5,731 bases of DNA from assembly GCA_934728065.1 (NCBI GenBank), contig CAKVDW010000035.1, forward strand, positions 1 through 5,731, in the 5' to 3' direction. This DNA is from an uncultured Campylobacter sp. GTDB taxonomy: Bacteria > Campylobacterota > Campylobacteria > Campylobacterales > Campylobacteraceae. The first letter of the stretch is position 1. The number at the start of each line of letters is the position of its first letter. This document shows positions 1 through 5,413 of this stretch, piece by piece. Under the pieces are notes generated by a model, which was not told where the DNA came from, made no database searches, and saw nothing but the letters and a program-made list of their open reading frames with translations. Made by a program: the position numbers and the translations under genes.

Positions 1-23
1 GGTTTTGGTGGAGATGATAAACT

Positions 24-47
24 GATGAATTCAAGGACGAATTCATC
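24..47. other. Perfect 9-bp inverted repeat (hairpin)
   Basis: GATGAATTC at 24-32 is followed by a six-base loop (AAGGAC) and by its exact reverse complement GAATTCATC at 39-47. No T-tract follows on either strand, so it is not a typical intrinsic terminator. It lies at the left end of the repeat region and uses the same GATGAATT word found there. It could be the 3' hairpin of an upstream gene outside the window, or part of the repeat family. Confidence 0.45.
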
Positions 48-203
48 TTAAATTCAAAAACAAAGGCGAATTTTAAAGATAAATTTAAAAATAATAACTC
101 AATTTCAAGGCAAATTCAAAAATCTAAATTTGAAAGCGAATTTAAAAAACAATGATGAATTTTAGGCGAATTTAAAAGCTCAATTTAAGCGATGAATTTA
201 GGT

Positions 204-240
204 AAATTCCGCGCCCTAGCTTTGAGCGCGAAATTCCGCG
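204..240. repeat. GC-containing direct repeat AAATTCCGCG
   Basis: AAATTCCGCG occurs exactly at 204-213 and again at 231-240, 27 bases apart. Between them CGCGC (210-214) and GCGCG (226-230) form a 5-bp inverted repeat. This is the only GC-rich patch in the otherwise AT-rich leader and lies 45-80 bases upstream of the canB -10 box. It could be a regulator site or the last unit of the upstream repeat region; nothing identifies a binding protein. Confidence 0.35.
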
Positions 241-284
241 ATGAAAATTCAAAAATTTAAATACAATCTCACCTAAATTTTGGC

Positions 285-290
285 TATAAT
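285..290 (+). promoter_or_regulatory. Sigma-70 -10 box for the canB-mscS operon
   Basis: A perfect TATAAT sits 32 bases before the canB start codon, in the context TTTTGGCTATAATTTTG. There is no recognisable TTGACA at the expected spacing, which is normal for Campylobacter promoters, where an AT-rich upstream region replaces the -35 box. Transcription would start near 297, giving a leader of about 25 bases. A weak Shine-Dalgarno (TTAGGT, 308-313) lies 9 bases before the ATG. Confidence 0.7.
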
Positions 291-322
291 TTTGCAAAAA
301 TTTTTTATTAGGTTTAAAATCA

Positions 323-964
323 ATGCAAAATCTCATCAAAGGTGCGCTTAAATTTATGCAAGAGGACTTTTTGGAGCATAAAAAGCTCTTTAAAGCCCTA
401 AAAGACAGGCAAAACCCGCACACTCTTTTCATCGGCTGTGCGGACTCTCGTGTCGTGCCAAATCTCATCACAAATACAGGTCCTGGGGAGCTTTTTGTCG
501 TGCGAAATATCGCTAACATTGTCCCGCCTTATAGAGTGAGCGAGGATTATTTAGCGACAACCTCAGCCATAGAATATGCCATAAATTCCTTGCATATCAA
601 AAATATAGTCGTGTGCGGACACAGCAACTGCGGAGGTTGTGCGGCTTTATACAGCGATGAGGAGGAGTTAAATCAAACCCCAAATGTTAAAAAATGGCTC
701 AGCATTTTAGATAACATAAAAGAGGAAGTGTCTCATTTAAGCATTGCCAAAAATGACCTTGCTATGCGTTCTTGGCTAACAGAAAAGCTTAACTTGCTTA
801 ATTCTTTACAAAATTTACTTGAATATCCGGGCGTTCAAGAAGCCTTGATAGATAAAAGGATAGAAATTCACGCTTGGTATTATATTATCGAAACAGGCGA
901 AATTTATGAGTATAATATAGAAGAAAAACACTTCGTTCTTATTTCACATAAGGAGAAAAAATGA
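323..964 (+). CDS. canB: Beta-class carbonic anhydrase
   Basis: A 213-residue cytoplasmic zinc enzyme that interconverts CO2 and bicarbonate, supplying bicarbonate for carboxylation reactions in a capnophilic organism. Family hallmarks are present. CADSR at 39-43 gives zinc ligand Cys39 and the Asp41/Arg43 dyad; GHSNCGGC at 99-106 gives zinc ligands His100 and Cys103. The conserved VVRNIAN lies at 59-65 and HAWYYIIETGEIYEY near the C-terminus. Length is normal for bacterial beta-carbonic anhydrases, and the sequence closely resembles C. jejuni Cj0237 (CanB) as I remember it. The ATG is chosen because the protein starts at the family N-terminus and lies just after a good -10 box. Its last codons overlap the next gene by 4 bases (ATGA), indicating translational coupling. 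Family assignment is very secure; the symbol follows C. jejuni usage. Confidence 0.95.
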   Translation: MQNLIKGALKFMQEDFLEHKKLFKALKDRQNPHTLFIGCADSRVVPNLITNTGPGELFVVRNIANIVPPYRVSEDYLATTSAIEYAINSLHIKNIVVCGHSNCGGCAALYSDEEELNQTPNVKKWLSILDNIKEEVSHLSIAKNDLAMRSWLTEKLNLLNSLQNLLEYPGVQEALIDKRIEIHAWYYIIETGEIYEYNIEEKHFVLISHKEKK

Positions 965-2715
965 AAAAAATTATTTGGGCTTTATGTCTTTTTGCCCTTT
1001 GTGCCTTTGCTCAAACAAACGAAATCAAAATTTTAGTGCAGGATTTTAGCTCTTTAAATTTAGAGCTTGAGGATTTAAACAAAAAAAGCGATAACAACGC
1101 AAGCATTTTCAGCAAAGAAAAAGCAGCTCTTAAAAAGGAAAAAGCAGCTATTTTGGAAAAACTGCCATCTGTTATATCCTCACAGGGTTTAAATAGGGAA
1201 TTTATGCAAGAATTTGTTAAACAAAAAGAAACCCAGCCAAAACGAGCCTTAATGCTTGAACTTGACGAGCTTTTTTATGCTTCTTGTTTGAGCTTAAGTG
1301 AGCTTTTTAAAGCCACAGCTGACAGCGTGCAAATGAAAGAAAGTATAAATGCAAGCATTACAGCTCTTAATGAAAATTTTAACGAAAACAAGGCAAAATA
1401 CCCCAAAGAAGAGCTGCAAGAGCTTGAATTTAAGCTTGGTATTTACATTGAAATTTTAGAATATTTAAGCGATAATGCGCATTTGTTTGAGAGCAATTAC
1501 ATTTTTGCTGAGTTTAAATTACAAAGTTTGATTGATTATATTAACGACTTTGTTCAAATTGAGTTTATCAACACGGGAAAATGGGTCATCTCTGGCTTTG
1601 TTCTTTTGCTTTTTTATTTTTTAAGGGTGTTTTTGCCACCACTCATTTTATTTTGCTTGATGAAACTTTTTTTTAAAAGCTCATCAGCTGTTGCAGATAA
1701 GACCGAGGTGAGAGAAATTTTCATCGATAAAAATCAAAGACCCTTTCAGCTTATCCTCTTTTTCTATGCTTTTAGTGTGTGTTTTGCTATATTTTACTAT
1801 CCAGCACCCGTAAATATAACCGTAACAAATGTTTTTTATGTTATCTATGCTTGTCTTTTTGCTTGGCTTGTTATAGGCATTTTAAACAGCTATGGCATTG
1901 TTTTGGTTTCAAAACTTGCCCAAAAAAGTGGCAGAAAAGAGGTCGCAAATCTCATCATTAAAATTCTTTACTTTGTTATTATTATTATAGCCACCTTGCT
2001 TGTTTTAGCTCATCTTGGCTTTAATGTTTCAGCCATTATTGCTTCTTTGGGTATAGGTGGTTTGGCTGTGGCTTTAGCCGCAAAAGATATTATTGCTAAT
2101 TTCTTTGCCTCTCTCATCATCTCTTTTGACGATAGCTTTAATCAAGGAGATTGGATAGAAGTTGCTGGAGTTGAAGGAACTGTTGTTGAAACAGGTTTGC
2201 GAAAGACGACTTTAAGAACCTTTGATAACTCTTTAGTCTTTTTGCCAAATTCGACTGTAATGAGTGCAAATGTTAAAAATTGGAGCAAAAGACGGGTTGG
2301 AAGACAGATAAAAATGATTTTGGGTGTAGCTTATGATGCAAAGCCAGAACAACTTGAACGGTGCGTGGCTGAGCTTCGTGAATATTTAGCAAAAAGCCCT
2401 CTTGTAGCTCACGCTGATGACAGTGCTTTAAATGCTGATTATAACGCTCAATACCGTCAAAATTTGGTATCAGTTAATGACTTAGAAGGCTATAAAAACG
2501 CTTGTTATGTAAATTTAAGCGAATTTGCAGACAGTTCCATAAACATAGAGCTGTATTTTTACACCAAAACCATTATCGCTAGTGAATTTAGAGGGGCAAA
2601 ACAGCTTTTAATGCTTGATTTTATGAGAATTTTAGAAAAAAATGGCTTAGGTTTTGCTTTCCCAAGTCTTAGTATTTATGTAGAGAATTTAAAGGATTTA
2701 AACAAAAAAGCTTAA
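961..2715 (+). CDS. MscS-family mechanosensitive ion channel with periplasmic N-terminal domain
   Basis: A 584-residue inner-membrane channel expected to open on membrane tension and release solutes on hypo-osmotic shock. Residues 1-17 form a signal peptide ending in AFA before Gln18. Residues 18-205 are a Lys/Glu/Leu-rich, probably helical periplasmic region. Hydrophobic segments lie near 208-237, 262-280, 287-308, 328-349 and 355-388. The last is the MscS pore helix, rich in Gly and Ala (ASLGIGGLAVALAAKDIIAN, 361-380). It is followed by the beta domain with GDWIEV (396-401), GTVVETGLRKTTLRT (406-420) and FLPNSTV (427-433). The cytoplasmic C-terminal domain is somewhat divergent. Translation starts at an ATG inside the canB stop region, preceded by a strong AAGGAG at 950-955. 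It resembles C. jejuni Cj0238. The family is certain; the gating role is inferred from the family. Confidence 0.93.
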   Translation: MKKIIWALCLFALCAFAQTNEIKILVQDFSSLNLELEDLNKKSDNNASIFSKEKAALKKEKAAILEKLPSVISSQGLNREFMQEFVKQKETQPKRALMLELDELFYASCLSLSELFKATADSVQMKESINASITALNENFNENKAKYPKEELQELEFKLGIYIEILEYLSDNAHLFESNYIFAEFKLQSLIDYINDFVQIEFINTGKWVISGFVLLLFYFLRVFLPPLILFCLMKLFFKSSSAVADKTEVREIFIDKNQRPFQLILFFYAFSVCFAIFYYPAPVNITVTNVFYVIYACLFAWLVIGILNSYGIVLVSKLAQKSGRKEVANLIIKILYFVIIIIATLLVLAHLGFNVSAIIASLGIGGLAVALAAKDIIANFFASLIISFDDSFNQGDWIEVAGVEGTVVETGLRKTTLRTFDNSLVFLPNSTVMSANVKNWSKRRVGRQIKMILGVAYDAKPEQLERCVAELREYLAKSPLVAHADDSALNADYNAQYRQNLVSVNDLEGYKNACYVNLSEFADSSINIELYFYTKTIIASEFRGAKQLLMLDFMRILEKNGLGFAFPSLSIYVENLKDLNKKA

Positions 2716-2740
2716 GCATAAGCTCTTTATAAAGTAAGTC

Positions 2741-2757
2741 AGGGACTTAAAGTCCCT
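2741..2757. terminator. Hairpin between convergent genes, probable bidirectional terminator
   Basis: AGGGACT (2741-2747), loop TAA, AGTCCCT (2751-2757) form a perfect 7-bp stem between the stop codon of the channel gene and that of the convergent secreted-protein gene. Neither side has a long U-run: AATATTAATAAG follows on the plus strand, and GACTTACTTTATAAAG on the minus strand. A second small inverted repeat, AGCTTA/TAAGCT (2709-2714 / 2719-2724), overlaps the channel stop codon. The position fits a terminator serving both genes; the strength is uncertain. Confidence 0.6.
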
Positions 2758-2761
2758 AATA

Positions 2762-3151
2762 TTAATAAGCCTTAGGACGGCATTTAACCTCAACCTTTGT
2801 TGCTGTGGCTACGCCTTGCGGTGCTTGCGCGCCAGCAACTACACCTGCTGGAGCTTGATAATTTGGATAATAAGCATCTACTTCTAAATATCTGCCTTCC
2901 TTTAGGTCCCAAAAATTTCCATAATCAGAACCTATCCAACTATCAGCTAGCCCAAACCAACCACAATCATCAAGCTCTATTTTTGTGCTTGGCAAAATCT
3001 TTACCTCAATATAACCTGAATGAATGGTGTCAATAACCACGGTTTTTCGTGCATCTTTTACTTCAACAACTGAACCTTGAAGCCAACTATCAGCATATAA
3101 ATTTGCTGAAACCAAAGTTGCAACTAATGCAACAACTACACTTTTTTTCAT
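2762..3151 (-). CDS. Small secreted protein of unknown function, possible OB-fold (DUF5666-like)
   Basis: A 129-residue protein with a clear Sec signal peptide: Lys2-Lys3, a Val/Ala/Leu core, and cleavage after NLYA at residue 20. The mature part should be periplasmic. Residues 24-95 read as alternating short beta strands: GSVVEVKD, KTVVIDTIHSGYIEVKILPSTKIEL, then LKEGRYLEVDAYY. This pattern of 'GxVxxV ... TxI ... GxxLEV' recalls DUF5666 and other small beta-barrel (OB-like) periplasmic proteins, but I do not recognise the gene. An Ala/Gly/Pro/Gln-rich linker (100-115) leads to a last strand (KVEVKC). Two cysteines, Cys63 and Cys124, could form a disulfide. The start is fixed by an ideal AAGGAGG (3158-3164) 6 bases before the ATG. 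It is convergent with the channel gene and divergent from the lipoprotein gene. Expression as a coding gene is well supported; the fold is a guess. Confidence 0.8.
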   Translation of the reverse strand: MKKSVVVALVATLVSANLYADSWLQGSVVEVKDARKTVVIDTIHSGYIEVKILPSTKIELDDCGWFGLADSWIGSDYGNFWDLKEGRYLEVDAYYPNYQAPAGVVAGAQAPQGVATATKVEVKCRPKAY

Positions 3152-3184
3152 AGGAAACCTCCTTAAATTTAAATTGTCTTGGTA

Positions 3185-3190
3185 ATTGTA
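3185..3190 (-). promoter_or_regulatory. Likely -10 box for the small secreted protein gene
   Basis: On the minus strand TACAAT (3190 to 3185) lies 34 bases before the ATG. A TTGACT sits further upstream (3210 to 3205), but the 14-base spacing is too short for a standard -35 box, so the -10 is the main evidence. The leader would contain the strong AAGGAGG ribosome binding site. Confidence 0.5.
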
Positions 3191-3249
3191 GAATTTTTTA
3201 GTGAAGTCAAAGTGAATTTTTACAAAAATTAAAAATATTTTTTCTTTTG

Positions 3250-3258
3250 TGATATAAT
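3250..3258 (+). promoter_or_regulatory. Extended -10 promoter for the lipoprotein gene
   Basis: TGATATAAT is an exact extended -10 element (TG, one base, TATAAT at 3253-3258), preceded by T-rich sequence as is usual in Campylobacter. A start near 3265 gives a leader of about 40 bases. The leader contains TTTTAAAATT twice (3263-3272 and 3276-3285) and a weak AAAGG (3294-3298) 7 bases before the ATG. An AT-only inverted repeat, AATTTTT/AAAAATT (3215-3221 / 3224-3230), lies between this promoter and the divergent one. Confidence 0.65.
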
Positions 3259-3305
3259 TCTTTTTTAAAATTATCTTTTAAAATTCATCAAAAAAAGGTT
3301 TATCA

Positions 3306-4064
3306 ATGTTTAAAAAGCTCTTATTTGTTCTTTGTGGTGCATTTTTGGCAGTTTTCATTGGGTGTGGAGAGAGCAAAAGCAAGGATATACGCGCTCAAAG
3401 CGAGGGCGTGATAGATTATCAAAGAGAACTTTTTGTTGAATTTGATGAGAAATTTACGCAAAAATACGATTTAAAGGCGGCTTTGACAAATGGCGAGCTG
3501 AACGCAAAGGTAAATGGCAAAGAGATGCAAATCCCTGCAAGCGTGAAAGCACAGACTTTGCGGCTTGATTTGCCCTTAAAGGCAAACAGCTCTTACAAAG
3601 TGGAATTTAAACTTTATGAGACGAGCGTGAAGTTAGAGTTTAAAACCGCGCCCCTTAAAATCAACTTTGCGGGCGCGAATTTCGAACAAAGCGATGATGA
3701 AAGCGTGTTTGTAGCGAGTTTTAATAGCTCTTTTGAGATAAGTGATGATGATACAAAGGGCATTTTGCTAGAAAAAAACGGCGAAAAACTTGAATTTAGC
3801 CTTACAAAAAACGAAAATTCAAAGGATTATACTCTCACAAGCGTGAAATTTCCACTCACTCAAAAAAATCAAAAATTAAATTTAGCGTTTAAAAAGCGTA
3901 TTTTAGGGCTTGACAAGGATTTAGCTTATGAGTTTATCTCAAACACCAAAGGCGAGCTAGCCTTGCAAAGTGCGCTTGTTAAGGCAAAAAACATTGATAA
4001 TCCTTATAAGCTCGTTTGCCACGCCGAAACCGAGCTTTGTCCAATAAAATTTAACAAAATTTAG
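3306..4064 (+). CDS. Putative lipoprotein, N-terminal part of an alpha-2-macroglobulin-like protein
   Basis: A 252-residue exported protein. Residues 1-19 are a signal peptide ending in the lipobox FIGC, with Cys20 as the predicted lipidated residue; Phe at -3 is atypical. Two Ig-like repeats follow. The first, about 36-115, has LFVEFDEKFTQKYDLKAAL and ends in SSYKVEFK...LEFKTAP. The second, about 118-225, has VFVASFNSSFEIS...GILLEKNGEKLEFSLT. This 'effective strand, added-value, LxxNSxYxVxF' layout resembles the N-terminus of bacterial alpha-2-macroglobulins of the YfhM type. Those proteins usually exceed 1,500 residues and guard the periplasm against proteases. No thioester (CxEQ) region is present and no other frame downstream continues it. 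I therefore suspect a truncated remnant, although a short stand-alone lipoprotein is possible. It uses GCG for Ala at least seven times, against one in the much larger channel gene. Confidence 0.7.
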   Translation: MFKKLLFVLCGAFLAVFIGCGESKSKDIRAQSEGVIDYQRELFVEFDEKFTQKYDLKAALTNGELNAKVNGKEMQIPASVKAQTLRLDLPLKANSSYKVEFKLYETSVKLEFKTAPLKINFAGANFEQSDDESVFVASFNSSFEISDDDTKGILLEKNGEKLEFSLTKNENSKDYTLTSVKFPLTQKNQKLNLAFKKRILGLDKDLAYEFISNTKGELALQSALVKAKNIDNPYKLVCHAETELCPIKFNKI

Positions 4065-4079
4065 CATTTTTCTTGCCCC

Positions 4080-4175
4080 CTAAACACCAATTTTATCAAG
4101 CACGGCTTTGTTTCTGCTGTCAATCTCCACTTGAATACAGTTGTTTATTTTTTGTAAGACTAGGATTTTAATCAT
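4080..4175 (-). pseudogene. 31-codon ORF, probable truncated start of a lost gene
   Basis: A short minus-strand ORF beginning MIKILVLQKINNC and ending in VLDKIGV. Its ATG (4175-4173) directly follows the TAA of the DUF4917 gene (TAAATG), the arrangement of a translationally coupled next gene in an operon. It stops at 4080, only 15 bases past the end of the convergent lipoprotein gene. The beginning has the look of a real protein N-terminus (Met, basic residue, short hydrophobic strand), but I do not recognise a family. It may be what is left of a gene cut by a recombination event near 4065-4085, or a chance ORF. Confidence 0.3.
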
Positions 4176-5288
4176 TTAAATTCCAATCGCATTATTGTGG
4201 TTTGAAGTGTTATTTTTGTTTCCCCATACATCAAACTTGGGGTCATCATAATTATAAAAAAATACATTTTTACCTTTTGTATTAGCATTTTGTATAAAAG
4301 CGTTTAAATCTTGTTTGGCTTGCATCCAGCTATTATTAGAAACACTAAAAAATATATTTTTGACTCCACTTTGCAAAATAGCTTCTCGTATATGCTCATC
4401 ATTGTCTTTTAAGCGTGTGCCAAAAATAACCAGATTGTAATCACGCGAAAAACAAAGCGCATCAAAACAACGACTAAGATAATAGTTACCTTTAATCATT
4501 TCTCACTTTTCATCAGTAGTTCCAGCTGTAACGCATACAGGATATTGATTGTTTGTAAGCTGTATATTTATTTCATCTAAAATATTTGAATAATATGGTA
4601 TAGATGTTTCTAGTTTGATTATATCCCCGTTACTGTAAAATAAATGCAATGCTCCGTGTAAAAAATAAAAAGGTTTTTTGTTGCTAAAATTATGGTTAAA
4701 TGCCAATACGCCTTTGCTATTCCTTCTAAAACCATCAGCAAATATTTCCCAGTTGTGCGATGTAACCCAATAAAGAAGCAAGTCATAATTAAGGGTAAAA
4801 ATATAATTGTAAGGTTTTATAAATTTGAAAGCTGATATTTTTGCACTATTTTCTATTGTTGAGATATGATTATCTTTTATTGTTGTAATAAATTGATTTC
4901 TTAAATCATTTGAAAATTTATCCAATGCTCCTATTGCCTTATAAAAGTCAGCGTTTTGATTTTGCTGATAAAAGCATTCTAACACTTTCTTGCTATCATT
5001 CACAATTCTCATAGTTTCCTCAATATCCAAGTTACCTTTTTGTAAATGTTGAAATATACTGTCTATAACAGGATTCTTGTTTATCATTCGTTGAGTAAGA
5101 TTTGATAAATCAAAATTTTTATCATTATAAGCTCGACTAAAACCATTTCCAAGCAATAGACTAGAATGTAACGAACTAGAATTACAAGATTCTATAAAAT
5201 TTTCAACTTCATTATAGGACAATAAGTTTTCTGTATTTTTTGCTAAAAGTGATTTCTCACAGTTCGATAAATTGTTATTTATGCACAT
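4176..5288 (-). pseudogene. DUF4917 family protein with Sir2-like motifs, interrupted by an in-frame TGA
   Basis: A 370-codon gene with a TGA at codon 262 (4503-4505), splitting it into 261- and 107-residue ORFs in the same frame. Motifs in order are LLLGNGFS (44-51, Gly-rich nucleotide loop), FTLNYDLLLYW (164-174), FYFLHGALHLF (207-217), VTAGTTDEK (253-261), then after the stop LVIFGTRLKDNDEHI (286-300). Together they match DUF4917. The same motif order is seen in Sir2-like NAD-binding domains (GxG loop, TxNYD, LHG, FGxSxxD). Biochemical function is unknown. I choose ATG 5288 because GAAAGG (5301-5296) lies 7 bases ahead; an upstream TTG at 5303 lacks such a site. Reading past the stop keeps homologous sequence in frame, so one base change (for example Leu TTA to TGA) explains the break. 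Restart at ATG 4499, three bases after the TGA, could still make the second part. The DNA is very AT-rich, as in accessory genes. Confidence 0.75.
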
Positions 5289-5295
5289 TAAATAG

Positions 5296-5301
5296 CCTTT
5301 C
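5296..5301 (-). promoter_or_regulatory. Ribosome binding site deciding the DUF4917 start
   Basis: GAAAGG on the minus strand, 7 bases before ATG 5288. It favours this ATG over the in-frame TTG at 5303, which overlaps the site itself and has only GGTTAG at a poor distance upstream. Confidence 0.6.
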
Positions 5302-5320
5302 AATAATAAAATCTAACCAG

Positions 5321-5336
5321 CTTGTTCTACAACAAG
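5321..5336 (-). terminator. Small hairpin between the luxC-like and DUF4917 genes
   Basis: CTTGTT (5321-5326), four-base loop, AACAAG (5331-5336) form a perfect 6-bp inverted repeat. Read on the minus strand it is followed, after a few bases, by GATTTTATTATT. This could be a weak terminator for the luxC-like gene or a structure in the DUF4917 leader. A possible minus-strand -10 (TATAGT, 5365 to 5360) lies just upstream, which would place the hairpin inside the DUF4917 leader. Evidence does not decide between these. Confidence 0.3.
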
Positions 5337-5413
5337 TTTCCTTAATTTTCCCTTAAAAAACTATAAAACACATTTTTTATTTTTACTCACTTTTCGAGAA
5401 GTTATTGTGATTT

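Larger units (their letters stand above)
24..250. repeat. Degenerate AT-rich short-repeat region upstream of canB
   Basis: This non-coding stretch is built from irregularly spaced variants of a motif close to AAGGCGAATTTAAA. I see versions beginning near 34, 63, 107, 132, 163, 187 and 199, with many gaps of roughly 25-45 bases. They are interspersed with a second recurring word, GATGAATTT or GATGAATTC, at about 24, 153 and 191. The copies are imperfect, so this is not a CRISPR array or a clean tandem repeat. No ORF on either strand here looks protein-like. It may be decayed tandem sequence or low-complexity intergenic DNA; function unknown. Confidence 0.5.

Noticed and set aside
1..51. Possible ends of an upstream gene (plus-strand frame ending in TAA at 49-51; minus-strand frame from ATG 46 open to the left edge)
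   Set aside because: Too short to judge, overlaps the inverted repeat, and neither translation resembles a known protein end.
24..250. CRISPR array
   Set aside because: Repeats are short, degenerate and irregularly spaced, with no constant repeat or unique spacers and no cas genes.
172..519. 115-codon ORF on the minus strand
   Set aside because: It lies mostly antisense to the first third of the carbonic anhydrase gene, has no family resemblance or ribosome binding site, and runs into the repeat leader.
1779..1961. 60-codon plus-strand ORF inside the channel gene
   Set aside because: Out-of-frame shadow of the MscS membrane segments; Cys/Tyr-rich and without start signals.
2797..3036. 79-codon plus-strand ORF
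   Set aside because: Antisense shadow of the small secreted protein gene, which has a signal peptide and an excellent ribosome binding site.
3142..3148. Poly-A7 at the start of the secreted protein gene as a phase-variable tract
   Set aside because: It encodes the usual Lys codons of a signal peptide and is short; Campylobacter phase variation normally uses longer G/C tracts.
4047..4076. AAATTT / AAATTT inverted repeat followed by TTTTT as terminator of the lipoprotein gene
   Set aside because: The stem is only A and T and 6 bp long, AAATTT is common throughout this DNA, and stability would be very low.
4503..4505. TGA as a selenocysteine codon
   Set aside because: No convincing bacterial SECIS stem-loop follows, the position is not a recognised catalytic site, and a single-base nonsense change is simpler.
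5289..5303. TTG start for the DUF4917 gene at 5303
   Set aside because: The GAAAGG site overlaps this codon and is correctly placed for ATG 5288 instead.
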